From contig PKXY01000007.1 of NCBI GenBank assembly GCA_003132505.1, positions 106,997 to 170,996 of the forward strand: a stretch of 64,000 nt of DNA, read 5' to 3'. A program made the position numbers and the translations under genes. The notes under the pieces were generated by a model. The model saw nothing but the letters and a program-made list of their open reading frames with translations. It made no database searches and was not told where the DNA came from. Shown piece by piece: positions 9,142 through 16,717 of the stretch; position 1 is the first letter of the stretch; each line of letters begins with the position of its first letter. This DNA is from Solirubrobacterales bacterium. Its GTDB lineage: Bacteria; Actinomycetota; Thermoleophilia; Solirubrobacterales; Solirubrobacteraceae.

Positions 9142-9762
9142 TTAAGCACCGGTCACGCATGTTGCTCGGTCGAAGATCGTGACTGCTTCGCGGGCGTATT
9201 GGTCGACGTCGAACGCTGGGTTGGCCAGTCGGCCGAGCGCCGCGTCAATGACCGCCCGGATCGCGATCGCCATCGCATTCGGATCGAAGTCGGTTCGGAA
9301 ATCGCCGGCGGTCTGGAAGCGCGTGAGCAGCTCGGCGAGGATGTGGACGCCCGCGTCGGGGTTGCCAGTGAATGGGCTCTTGGCGCCGGCGATCGTCGCG
9401 CGTACGATCTCTAGGAGGGCGTTGAGCTGATTGGGGTTGTCGCGCATGAACTCGAGGTTGGACTCGATGTAGGCGCGCAGCATGTCTGGGCCGGTTGTTT
9501 GCGCTTCGATGCGAGGCTGCATGTAGGCCCTCGCTTGTTGGAGCACCTGGCTGACGATCTCGGCGATCAGGTCGTCTTTGCCGGCGAAGTGGTAGCTGAT
9601 CACGCCCTTGCTGATACTGAGCCGTAGCGCGATACGCGAGAGCGAGGCGTTCTTGTAGCCAACTTCGGCGACGGTCTCGATCGCAGCCTCAACGATCTGC
9701 GCCCGTCTGGCGCTACTCACAAACGAGCGGTCATCGCCCGTGTTCTTTGACCGCACGGCCAA
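9142..9762 (-). CDS. TetR-family transcriptional repressor
   Basis: 206 residues starting at TTG 9762 (GTG 9756 is equally possible). N-terminal TetR helix-turn-helix: RRAQIVEAAIETVAEVGY, then SLSRIALRLSISKGVISYHF (residues about 38-58), the usual end of the recognition helix. The C-terminal ligand/dimer domain (about 65-206) includes MLRAYIESNLEFMRDNP, a pattern of TetR_C domains in drug-responsive regulators. Divergent from an ABC-2 exporter with a 79-bp gap in which GGCCAAA occurs twice (9758 and 9796), so it probably represses that exporter and itself; ligand unknown. Confidence 0.88.
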   Translation of the reverse strand: MAVRSKNTGDDRSFVSSARRAQIVEAAIETVAEVGYKNASLSRIALRLSISKGVISYHFAGKDDLIAEIVSQVLQQARAYMQPRIEAQTTGPDMLRAYIESNLEFMRDNPNQLNALLEIVRATIAGAKSPFTGNPDAGVHILAELLTRFQTAGDFRTDFDPNAMAIAIRAVIDAALGRLANPAFDVDQYAREAVTIFDRATCVTGA

Positions 9763-9841
9763 AAATTAGCACGCCACGCAGGTTTTGTGTCCGGGTGGCC
9801 AAACCATTGCTAGCGTTGGCGAAGTGAGTTCGGGGCAGTCT

Positions 9842-10840
9842 ATGACAGGCGCACCGGAGAAGCGATCCCGCTCCGCGGCCAGCTCGCTCGCCCCAGCGCC
9901 GGGCGATCATGCGCTTACGGTTGAGCGTCTGAGTAAGCGCTTCGGCGACCGTGCTGCTTTTGAGGACGTTTCATTTGAGGTCGGCTACGGCGAGGTGTTC
10001 GGCTTCCTGGGTCCGAACGGGGCGGGCAAGACCACGACCGTGCGCACGTTGGGCACGCTGATCGCCCCCAGCTCCGGGACGGCGACGGTCGCCGGGATTC
10101 AGCTGACCGCGGACAACGGCCCGTCGATCCGTGCGCGGATCTCGATCATGCCGGAGTCACCGGGCCTGTATCTGCGCCTGACGGTGATGGAGAATCTGCA
10201 GTGCTTCGCCGGGCTCTACGAGCTCGACGATGTCCGTGGACGGATCGAGCGTGCGCTGCGGTCGGTCAACCTTCTCGACCGCGCGGGAGACCCGTGCGGC
10301 TCGCTCTCGAAAGGCTTGCGCCAGCGGGTCGCGCTCGCGCGGGCGCTGCTCAACGATCCGGCGGTTCTGTTCCTTGACGAGCCGACTTCGGGCCTCGATC
10401 CCGTGGCGACGCGCGAGGTCCACGATCTGATCGGCTCGCTTCGCGAGTGCGGGGTCACGATCTTCCTCACCACGCACCGGCTTGAGGAGGCCGAACGGCT
10501 GTGCGATCGGGTGGCCATCCTGAGTACGACGTTGCGACTGATCGGCCGGCCCGACGAGCTACGTCAGCGGCTGTTCAGGCGCTCTCTGGACGTGCGGGTC
10601 CGTGCGCCGCTCGAGGACCTCAAGGTCGTGCTCGGCGCTCTGCCCGAGGTCGAAGGATGGGAGCAGACTGCCTCTGGCTACACGCTGAACGTCTCGGACC
10701 CCGACCTCGCAGCTCCAGCCCTCGCGCGAGCACTCGTCGCAGCCGGCGCCGACATCCTCTCGATCGCCGAGTCGCGCCACTCACTCGAGGACGTCTACCT
10801 CGAGCTGCTCGACGAGGACGTCGAGGCGAAGCGACCGTGA
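9842..10840 (+). CDS. ABC-2 exporter ATP-binding protein
   Basis: ATPase (332 residues from ATG 9842; in-frame GTGs at 9785 and 9824 would extend it). Walker A GPNGAGKTTTVRT, Q-loop region ISIMPESPGLYLRLTVMEN, signature GSLSKGLRQRVALARALL, Walker B VLFLDEPTSGLDP and H-loop IFLTTHRLEEAE; the C-terminal about 90 residues form the DrrA/CcmA-type accessory domain, ending in SIAESRHSLEDVYLELL. The permease start overlaps its stop. With the TetR gene this is a self-contained drug or lipid efflux module. Confidence 0.92.
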   Translation: MTGAPEKRSRSAASSLAPAPGDHALTVERLSKRFGDRAAFEDVSFEVGYGEVFGFLGPNGAGKTTTVRTLGTLIAPSSGTATVAGIQLTADNGPSIRARISIMPESPGLYLRLTVMENLQCFAGLYELDDVRGRIERALRSVNLLDRAGDPCGSLSKGLRQRVALARALLNDPAVLFLDEPTSGLDPVATREVHDLIGSLRECGVTIFLTTHRLEEAERLCDRVAILSTTLRLIGRPDELRQRLFRRSLDVRVRAPLEDLKVVLGALPEVEGWEQTASGYTLNVSDPDLAAPALARALVAAGADILSIAESRHSLEDVYLELLDEDVEAKRP

Positions 10841-11571
10841 GCTTCAGCAGGCGACGCGTCGCGGCGATCACCGTCAAAGAGCTGCGCGACTACCGGCACA
10901 ACCGCTTCGTGATCGGCACGATGGCGTTCCTGCCGCTGCTCTTCATCATCCTGCCGATCGTGCAGCTGCTCATCGCCCCGGCGGTTGCGGCCAGCCCCGA
11001 GCTCACCGACCGGGTCGGACTGTCGCTGCTGTACATGCTGGTGATTCCCGCCGTCGTCCCGTCAACCCTGGCCGCCTATTCCGTGGTCGGAGAACGCGAG
11101 CAGGGCACGCTCGAGCCGGTCTTGATCACCCCGATCCGCCCCGAGGAGTTCCTCGTCGGCAAGGCGCTCGCAGTCGCCGCCCCGACGATCACGATCGCCT
11201 ACGCGATGTTCGGGATCTTCCTCGCCGCCGCCAAGCTGTTCGCGAGCCCCGTCGTCTCCTCGGCCGTCTTCGCGGGCTCACACGTTCTGGTCCAGCTGCT
11301 GTTCACCCCGTTGCTCGCCGGCTGGTCGATCTGGGTCGGGATCGCGATCTCCGCCCGCTCGAGCGATATCCGCGCCGCCCAGCAGCTCAGCATCCTCGCC
11401 AGCCTGCCCCCGCTCGCGATCATCGCCCTGATGCAGTTCAAAGTCATCACGCCGTCGACCGGCCTCGCACTCGCGCTCGCCGTAGCACTACTGATCGTCG
11501 ACACCCTAGGGTGGCGGGCGGTCGCGGCGATCTTCGACCGCGAACGACTCATCACCGGCACACGTGGATGA
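10837..11571 (+). CDS. ABC-2 type permease
   Basis: Membrane subunit (244 residues) of the exporter. GTG at 10837 overlaps the ATPase stop (GTGA). The N-terminus SRRRVAAITVKELRDYRHN is the usual cytoplasmic segment before TM1 (about residues 25-45). About six TM segments follow, with the conserved cytoplasmic stretch GEREQGTLEPVLITPIRPEE after TM2, diagnostic for ABC-2/NatB-like permeases. Ends in DRERLITGTRG. The substrate cannot be inferred. Confidence 0.9.
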   Translation: MSFSRRRVAAITVKELRDYRHNRFVIGTMAFLPLLFIILPIVQLLIAPAVAASPELTDRVGLSLLYMLVIPAVVPSTLAAYSVVGEREQGTLEPVLITPIRPEEFLVGKALAVAAPTITIAYAMFGIFLAAAKLFASPVVSSAVFAGSHVLVQLLFTPLLAGWSIWVGIAISARSSDIRAAQQLSILASLPPLAIIALMQFKVITPSTGLALALAVALLIVDTLGWRAVAAIFDRERLITGTRG

Positions 11572-11644
11572 CCGTCACCGGCAGGTTGGCGTCCGTCGCC
11601 GAGCACCCACAGAGAACGCCCGTCACAACAGGAGGAGATCAGCA

Positions 11645-11950
11645 ATGTCCGCAACGCTGAAGCTGACGCACAAAACCATCGGCGTGGAGATCCGCCGCGG
11701 CCCGTACGACGTAGTGCTCGACGGCGAGCGTGTCGGATCACTCGAGCTGAACGACCCGATCGAGACACCGATCGAACCAGGACTTCACACCCTGCACGTC
11801 CGCAGTGGCCGGAACTCCAGCCGCACCAAGACCTTCAACGCCGCCGAGGGCGAAACCGTCGCCTTCCGATGCAGCGGAAAGAGCATCCTGCCGATCTTTC
11901 TCCTGTCCTTCGTCGTTCCCAGCCTGGCACTCTCGCTCCATCGCGAGTAG
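11645..11950 (+). CDS. Small PEGA-like protein with C-terminal hydrophobic anchor
   Basis: 101 residues; ATG 11645 follows AGGAGGAG, a very strong ribosome-binding site. The first about 75 residues look like a beta-sandwich of PEGA type (RRGPYDVVLDGERVGSLEL, then PIEPGLHTLHVRSGRNSS), and residues about 83-98 (LPIFLLSFVVPSLALSL) form a hydrophobic tail. No catalytic motif. It lies 73 nt downstream of the ABC-2 permease and may be its last operon member. Function unknown. Confidence 0.7.
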   Translation: MSATLKLTHKTIGVEIRRGPYDVVLDGERVGSLELNDPIETPIEPGLHTLHVRSGRNSSRTKTFNAAEGETVAFRCSGKSILPIFLLSFVVPSLALSLHRE

Positions 11951-12344
11951 CCGCGGCTCCCGAGTCAGAGCGCCATCGGACCGCCCGGAGACGCTGGTAA
12001 CCAATCGTCGGTCTAGTCGCCGACACCGCGTGTCGCGCGGGAGCATGCCGTGCCGGGAGGAGAGCGAGACCGTTTCGCCGTGATCTCCACTGCCTGCTCC
12101 TCGCCACAAGCAGGCGCGTCGCCGGCCGGAGACGAGGCGCATGCAAGGGACGAGCTGCAGCACTCTGAGCCGCGCCAATCGAGACGCTCGCTTTGCCGGG
12201 CGAAAGGAGCTGCGTGACTGGAGCCCCACTGCGTGACTGGAGCCCCACTGCGTGACTGGAGCCCCACTTCGTGACTGCTCCGGCGTGACTGCGACAACGT
12301 GTTGGGCTCGCGCTCCGCGGCGAGTGACCGCCTGCGTTCATCTG
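11951..12344. other. Non-coding island region containing tandem repeats
   Basis: I see no gene in this stretch. Apart from the 19-bp tandem array at 12212-12268, it holds only arginine-rich GC-bias frames. Confidence 0.45.
12212..12268 (+). repeat. Three perfect tandem copies of a 19-bp unit
   Basis: The unit GCGTGACTGGAGCCCCACT occurs at 12212-12230, 12231-12249 and 12250-12268 without any mismatch. Degenerate pieces follow (TCGTGACTG at 12269 and GCGTGACTG at 12283). The length is not a multiple of three and no coding frame uses it. Function unknown; it resembles a minisatellite in decaying DNA. Confidence 0.85.
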
Positions 12345-12369
12345 TAAGTCAGCCCTCAAGGCTGACTTA
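12345..12369. repeat. Perfect 10-bp inverted repeat, hairpin
   Basis: TAAGTCAGCC and GGCTGACTTA are separated by CTCAA. The hairpin lies immediately before the AbiEii remnant. It lacks a T-run, so a terminator role is doubtful; it could be a remnant of a mobile-element end or a regulatory hairpin. Confidence 0.5.
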
Positions 12370-12483
12370 ATCGCCAAACAGCTCCGGGAGCGGCGGCTGT
12401 CACGGCCGCCACGAGCGATCTTCGGAGCGCGCGGCTGTGCGCGGCCTTTACAGCCGATGCTCGCGGAGCTACACGGGGGCTCA

Positions 12484-12685
12484 GGCGCCCGCCACCCGCT
12501 CCCGCCGAGCCTCCCGCCGCCGCCCCCAACGTGGACGGCTCCCTACGCGCGGCTCGCTGCCCAGGTCGGCCTCGACGAAGATCTCGCTGCGGCCTTCGCT
12601 CGCGCCGCGGAATTCCTGGGCCCCCGTTCTCGACGGGAGCGCCGCCGGTCATTGGGATCCGGAACGCGCCAGCTGGGCGACGTAG
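12484..12685 (+). pseudogene. C-terminal remnant of AbiEii-type nucleotidyltransferase toxin
   Basis: In one frame (12484 to about 12612) the translation gives HPLPPSLPPPPPTW, then YARLAAQVGLDEDL and RAAEFLG. In the next frame the homology continues as APVLDGSAAGHWDPERASW to a TAG at 12685. Together this is the conserved C-terminal pattern of AbiEii/MenT-type nucleotidyltransferases (THPLP..LPPPP..W..PY..LA, then FLDPVL...G.WDP..W). A frameshift near 12612 and the absence of the nucleotidyltransferase core (GSxxxxD motif) show it is dead. No AbiEi antitoxin was recognised. This suggests the island once carried an abortive-infection/toxin-antitoxin module. Confidence 0.6.
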
Positions 12686-12787
12686 ACGCGCGTCCGTGTC
12701 GCAATTTCGTGTGATTCCACATCATCTGAGAGCACCTGAGAGCCCGAAAACACTGGCTTTGTCAGCGGGGCTCACCCCAGATCCGCT

Positions 12788-12810
12788 TTCGATTCACGTA
12801 TCCCGCTTCG
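12788..12810 (+). repeat. Right attachment-site candidate (attR), tRNA-Gly 3' end copy
   Basis: Copy of 2062-2084 with one mismatch (position 12796 A against C at 2070). It is not part of a cloverleaf: no matching anticodon arm or acceptor 5' strand lies upstream. It marks the far border of the island; ordinary chromosomal genes resume at 12985. Confidence 0.68.
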
Positions 12811-12984
12811 GTTTCCGATCATCCGCGCTCATTACCCGACGGCGATCGCCATTCCAGCGCACTGCAGGTTGAGCGTCGTAGCGGGGCGATACTCGAACGA
12901 TCGAGCGCCAGGACCGGCGGCAGGCGTCCCAAATCGGACGCCGCCGCACTTCGCGAGTCTCGGCGCGTCCTATGATCAGCGCGC

Positions 12985-14055
12985 ATGGACTACCGAACTC
13001 TGGGTGGCACGGGAATGCAGGTCAGCCCGCTGTGTCTAGGCGCGATGATGTTCGGTGCCTGGGGCGAACCGGACCACGACGCGTCGATCGCGATCATCCA
13101 TCGCGCGCTCGATGCCGGGATCAATTTCATCGACACCGCCGACGTTTACTCGCAGGGCGAGTCGGAGATCATCGTTGGCAAGGCACTCGCCCAGGGCCGT
13201 CGCGACAACGTCATCCTCGCGACGAAGTTCCACGGCCAGATGGGGATCCCGGTCGACACTCCCGCATTTGGACCGCCACAAGGCGATCCGAACATGCGCG
13301 GCAATTCGCGGCGCTGGATCATCAAGGAGGTCGAGAACAGCCTGAGGCGGCTCGGCACGGACTGGATCGACCTCTACCAGGTGCACCGACCAGAGCCGGA
13401 CACTGACATCGAGGAAACACTGTCGGCGCTGACCGACCTTCAGCGCCAGGGCAAGATCCGCGCGTTTGGCTCCTCGACGTTTCCGGCGCACGAGGTCGTC
13501 CAAGCGCAATGGGTTTCGGAGCGCCGCGGGCTGGGTCGGTTCGTGACCGAGCAGCCGCCGTATTCGATCTTGGTCAGGGGCATCGAAGCCGATCTGCTTC
13601 CCCTTGCCGAGCAGTACCAGCTCGGGGTGATCCCCTGGAGCCCGTTGGCCGGTGGCTGGCTGACCGGGCGCTACCGCAAGGGCCAGGCCACACCAACGTC
13701 GCGGCGCGGTGAGCGGCTGCCGGCTCGCTACGACCTTTCGATCCCCGAGAACCAGCGCAAGCTCGACGCCGCCGAGGAACTCGCTGTGCTGGCTGAGGAG
13801 GCCGGTATCCCACTCGTCCATATCGCGCTGGCGTTCGTCGCGCAACATCCGGCCGTCACGGCGCCGATCATCGGTCCGCGGACGCTCGAGCATCTCGAGT
13901 CACAGCTCGGCGCGGCCGAGGTCACGCTCTCGGCCGACGTCCTCAACCGAATCGATGAGATCGTGCCGTCCGGCGTCAGCATCTCCCGCTTCGATGAGGG
14001 CTACGTGGCAGCGGCCCTGTCCGACCCGTTGCTGCGTCGCCGACGCACGACCTGA
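12985..14055 (+). CDS. Aldo/keto reductase
   Basis: NADP(H)-dependent oxidoreductase of 356 residues with TIM-barrel fold. N-terminus MDYRTLGGTGMQVSPLCLGA is canonical for AKR11/12-like proteins. Catalytic tetrad visible: Asp and Tyr in FIDTADVYSQGESE, Lys in VILATKFHG, His in LYQVHRPEPD; cofactor-binding C-terminus TAPIIGPRTLEHLESQLGA. It is the first ordinary chromosomal gene after the island border. The substrate cannot be told from sequence. Confidence 0.9.
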   Translation: MDYRTLGGTGMQVSPLCLGAMMFGAWGEPDHDASIAIIHRALDAGINFIDTADVYSQGESEIIVGKALAQGRRDNVILATKFHGQMGIPVDTPAFGPPQGDPNMRGNSRRWIIKEVENSLRRLGTDWIDLYQVHRPEPDTDIEETLSALTDLQRQGKIRAFGSSTFPAHEVVQAQWVSERRGLGRFVTEQPPYSILVRGIEADLLPLAEQYQLGVIPWSPLAGGWLTGRYRKGQATPTSRRGERLPARYDLSIPENQRKLDAAEELAVLAEEAGIPLVHIALAFVAQHPAVTAPIIGPRTLEHLESQLGAAEVTLSADVLNRIDEIVPSGVSISRFDEGYVAAALSDPLLRRRRTT

Positions 14056-14258
14056 GCCGCGACGAGCTTGTCGAAGCAGACGTCTCGCGCGGCGTTCAAC
14101 GCGCTCAGATGCCGCGATGGCGAGGTACGAATCGCGCCGGACAGGGAGAGGGGGCGCGCTGACAGCACCGCCGGATGCTCTGGAACGAACGACCGGCGGG
14201 CTGGACGCGTCAGCTCGACCGTGTCGGGCTCAGGCTCGCGGCGTGACAGAGTTCGACG

Positions 14259-15416
14259 ATGGCGGCGATCCTCAACTCCGAGCTGACCGATCTGCCGATC
14301 GAGCGGTTGCGCCGTCGGCGCAGCGCTAAATGGGTTCGCTACAGCGCTGACGTGCTGCCGGCCTGGGTGGCTGAGATGGACTTTCCGCTCGCCGAGCCCG
14401 TCAAGCTGGCCCTGACCGAGGCGGTCCAGCTGGACGACTGCGGCTACGCCTCGCCGCACGATCTCGGTCTGGCAGAGGCCTTCGCCTACTTCGCCGAGAG
14501 TCGTCTTGGCTGGAGCGTCGACGCGGCGCGGGTCTCCCCGAGCATGGATGTGGTTGGCGCGATCAGATCGCTGCTCAGGCTGCTCACGCAACCGGGCCAG
14601 AGGGTCGTGATCAACACGCCGGTCTACCCCCCGTTCTTCGCCGTGATCGAGGAGCTCGGCTGCGAGCCGGCCGAGGCGCCGTTGGCTCCCGAGGGACTCG
14701 ATGTAGAAGCGATCGAGCGGGAGTTCGCCGCAGGGGCCGTCGCCCTGCTCCTGTGCAGCCCCCAGAATCCGACCGGTGACGTGCCGACCCGCGAGCAGCT
14801 GGTCGCGCTAGCTGATGCGGCCGCGCGTTACGGCGCCTGGGTGCTGGCTGACGAGATCCATGCGCCGCTGGTTCTGCCGGGCGCTCGGCACGTGCCGTTC
14901 CTGAGCGTCTCGGAGGCGGCGAGCGAGCACGGCATCGCGTTGTGGTCGGCTTCGAAGGCGTTCAACATCGCCGGTCTCAGTTGCGCCCAGATCGTTACCG
15001 CGTCAGCGAACGCCTCCGAGGTGATCGGGCGACTTTCGTTCGCCGACACGCACTGCGGTCATCTCGGTGCGATCGCCACGATCGCTGCATTCCGCGAAGG
15101 CGGACCGTGGCTGGACGACGTCGTCGCCGTGCTCGACCACAACCGGCAGCTGTTGGCAGCGCTGCTGGCTGAGCGCTTACCTCAGGTCGGTTATGCACAG
15201 CCCCAGGCCAGCTACCTGGCGTGGCTCGACTTGCGCGCGCTCGAGCTGGGCGAGGATCCGGCTGGCGCGATCCTCGAGCGCTGCGGCGTGGCTCTGAGCC
15301 CCGGACCGAGCTTCGGTCGTCAGGGCGCCGGGTTTGCGCGGCTCAACATCGGGACTTCGCCGGCGCTGGTCGAAGAGGCGGTCGAGCGAATCGCGCGCGT
15401 GCTGCAGCGTGTCTGA
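14259..15416 (+). CDS. PatB/MalY-type PLP-dependent C-S lyase or aminotransferase
   Basis: Fold-type I PLP enzyme of 385 residues. N-terminal LRRRRSAKW and LPAWVAEMDFPLAEPV are hallmarks of the MalY/PatB cystathionine beta-lyase-like group. PLP-binding Asn in SPQNPTGDVPTREQL, Asp in WVLADEIHAPLVLPG, Schiff-base Lys in ALWSASKAFNIAGL, and Arg near the end (ARLNIGTS). Likely cleaves C-S bonds of cystathionine/cysteine-like substrates. Follows the reductase by 203 nt; converges on the LacI gene. Confidence 0.88.
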   Translation: MAAILNSELTDLPIERLRRRRSAKWVRYSADVLPAWVAEMDFPLAEPVKLALTEAVQLDDCGYASPHDLGLAEAFAYFAESRLGWSVDAARVSPSMDVVGAIRSLLRLLTQPGQRVVINTPVYPPFFAVIEELGCEPAEAPLAPEGLDVEAIEREFAAGAVALLLCSPQNPTGDVPTREQLVALADAAARYGAWVLADEIHAPLVLPGARHVPFLSVSEAASEHGIALWSASKAFNIAGLSCAQIVTASANASEVIGRLSFADTHCGHLGAIATIAAFREGGPWLDDVVAVLDHNRQLLAALLAERLPQVGYAQPQASYLAWLDLRALELGEDPAGAILERCGVALSPGPSFGRQGAGFARLNIGTSPALVEEAVERIARVLQRV

Positions 15417-15449
15417 TGTCGCTGCCCGTTCCGGCGTATCCGGCAGCGA

Positions 15450-16517
15450 TCACGCGCTAGCGGCTAGCTCAGCGCACTCGCCGGTCGAGCCGCGGACGAT
15501 GAGCTCGGTTGCGAGCTCGACGTGGACCGCCTCCAGTTGGCGGTTCGCGAGCAGGCGTGTCAGCAGACTGACCCCCATGCGGCCCATTTCGGCGAGCGGT
15601 TGGCGCACGGTCGTCACCGCTGGTCTGAACAACTCAGATTCGGCGGTGTCGTCGAAGCCGACGATCGAGACATCCTCGGGGACGCGCAGATTACGCGCGA
15701 ACGCTGTTTGCATTGCGCCGATCGCCAACTGATCGCTGAACGCGAAGATCGCAGTCGGTCGCTCCGCGAGATCGAAGAGGGCCGACGCCGCAACTGAGCC
15801 GCCGAGCACATCAAACTCCGACTCGATCACAAGTGCCGGGTCGGGCCGCACGCCGGCGGCAGCCAACGCGGCGTTGTAGCCACGAGCGCGCTCCTGGGTT
15901 GCCATCAGGCCAGTCGGGCCGGTGATCGCCGCGATGCGGCGGTGGCCGAGACCGAGCAGATACTCCATCGCCTGCGCCGCTCCGGACGCATTGGCGGCCG
16001 ATACCGTCGGCACTTGCGCCCCGATGCGCGTGCGCGGGTCGACGACGACGAAGCGAAAACCGTGGGTCATCAGCCCGCGTAGCTCGCTTGGTGATTCCTC
16101 GGGCAGGATGAGCACGCCGCCGTCGGTGGTGCCATGAACGAGGCGGGCGAGCAGCGAGACCTCACGATCGTGCTCGTGGAGGGTCGGGCAGAGCACGATT
16201 CGCATGTCGTGCTCATACAGTGCATCGGCGACCCCGGCGACGATTACCGAGAAATACGCCGGGTGGATTCGCGGAACCGTCACCCCGATCAAGCCGGTTC
16301 GACCGCTCGAGAGACCGCGTGCGGATCGACTCGCCGTATAGCCGTGCTCGCGGATCACGTGCTCGACGGCGCGGCGCGTTTTCGCCGAAACGTAGCCGCT
16401 GTTATTTACGACGCGGGAGATCGTCGCCGTCGAGACGCCGGCGATCTCTGCGACGTCGCGGATCGTTACCCGCTGTGCGGATCTGCTGCGTGTCTCAGTT
16501 GCGGCGCTGGAAGGAAT
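15450..16517 (-). CDS. LacI-family transcriptional regulator (non-canonical start)
   Basis: Sugar-responsive repressor. The effector domain (from GLIGVTVPRIHPAYFSVIV to VRQPLAEMGRMGVSLLTRLL) is complete. The LacI helix-turn-helix (VTIRDVAEIAGVSTATISRV) lies in the same frame upstream, but no ATG, GTG, TTG or CTG exists between the in-frame stop at 16527-16529 and this domain. The only plausible start is ATT at 16517, 7 nt after AAGG, giving 355 residues. Otherwise translation would begin at GTG 16358 without the recognition helix. It is divergent from the importer/beta-glucosidase operon, which it probably represses. Confidence 0.82.
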   Translation of the reverse strand: MPSSAATETRSRSAQRVTIRDVAEIAGVSTATISRVVNNSGYVSAKTRRAVEHVIREHGYTASRSARGLSSGRTGLIGVTVPRIHPAYFSVIVAGVADALYEHDMRIVLCPTLHEHDREVSLLARLVHGTTDGGVLILPEESPSELRGLMTHGFRFVVVDPRTRIGAQVPTVSAANASGAAQAMEYLLGLGHRRIAAITGPTGLMATQERARGYNAALAAAGVRPDPALVIESEFDVLGGSVAASALFDLAERPTAIFAFSDQLAIGAMQTAFARNLRVPEDVSIVGFDDTAESELFRPAVTTVRQPLAEMGRMGVSLLTRLLANRQLEAVHVELATELIVRGSTGECAELAASA

Positions 16518-16518
16518 G

Positions 16519-16531
16519 TGTAAACCTTACA
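16519..16531. promoter_or_regulatory. LacI-type operator candidate at the regulator's own 5' end
   Basis: TGTAAACCTTACA has TGTAA/TTACA arms and is close to the LacI-family consensus TGTAAACGTTTACA, one base short. It overlaps the leader of the lacI-type gene just before the ATT start, suggesting autoregulation. Confidence 0.5.
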
Positions 16532-16617
16532 TGTACGCGACGGGCCTGTCAAAGCAGCAAATGCCCAACAACGGCGGCGTTGCGGCGTCGAGCGGCTGGC
16601 GCTGGCACGGTACACGC

Positions 16618-16655
16618 TTGACTCCTGACAAAGCGCCTGTTAGCGTTTTCAGGCG
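16618..16655 (+). promoter_or_regulatory. Promoter with overlapping palindromic operator for importer operon
   Basis: TTGACT (16618-16623), 17-nt spacer and TAGCGT (16641-16646) make a sigma-70-like promoter. Overlapping its -10 box, CGCCTG (16634-16639) and CAGGCG (16650-16655) form an inverted repeat around TTAGCGTTTT, with the central CG typical of LacI-family sites. Binding here would block transcription of the operon starting at 16718. Confidence 0.5.
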
Positions 16656-16717
16656 ACCGTCCGCGCCGGGGAGCTCGGCGGTCGAGCTTCGTTTGACGGG
16701 CAGGAAGGGGAGAGGGA

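Larger units (their letters stand above)
2085..12787. mobile_element. Degenerate tRNA-Gly-integrated genomic island, about 10.7 kb
   Basis: The island is bounded by the 23-nt direct repeat of the tRNA-Gly 3' end. Contents: small membrane protein, response regulator and histidine kinase, divergent MacB/FtsX-type ABC exporter with a frameshifted permease, small membrane protein, TetR plus ABC-2 exporter, a PEGA-like small protein, tandem repeats and an AbiEii remnant. Gene density is low, with three gaps of 0.45-1 kb, unlike the rest of the window. No integrase, relaxase or replication gene was recognised, so the element looks immobile. Just inside the left border, TTGTCGCA occurs twice (2123-2130, 2134-2141), and TGTCGCAA occurs near the right border (12697-12704). 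These could be arm-type integrase sites, but so short a motif is weak evidence. Confidence 0.6.

Noticed and set aside
8712..9182. A 156-codon frame in the 8694-9141 gap
   Set aside because: No start signal, no recognisable domain and overlaps the TetR 3' end; competing frames of similar length exist on both strands.
12212..12268. 19-bp repeats as a CRISPR array or as sequencing-adapter contamination
   Set aside because: There are no spacers between the repeats and no cas genes. The shared first 10 nt with a common adapter (GTGACTGGAG) do not continue, and the repeats sit in genomic context.
12720..12812. A second tRNA-Gly gene at the right island border
   Set aside because: Only the 3' 23 nt match; there is no acceptor 5' strand, D arm or anticodon arm upstream that folds.
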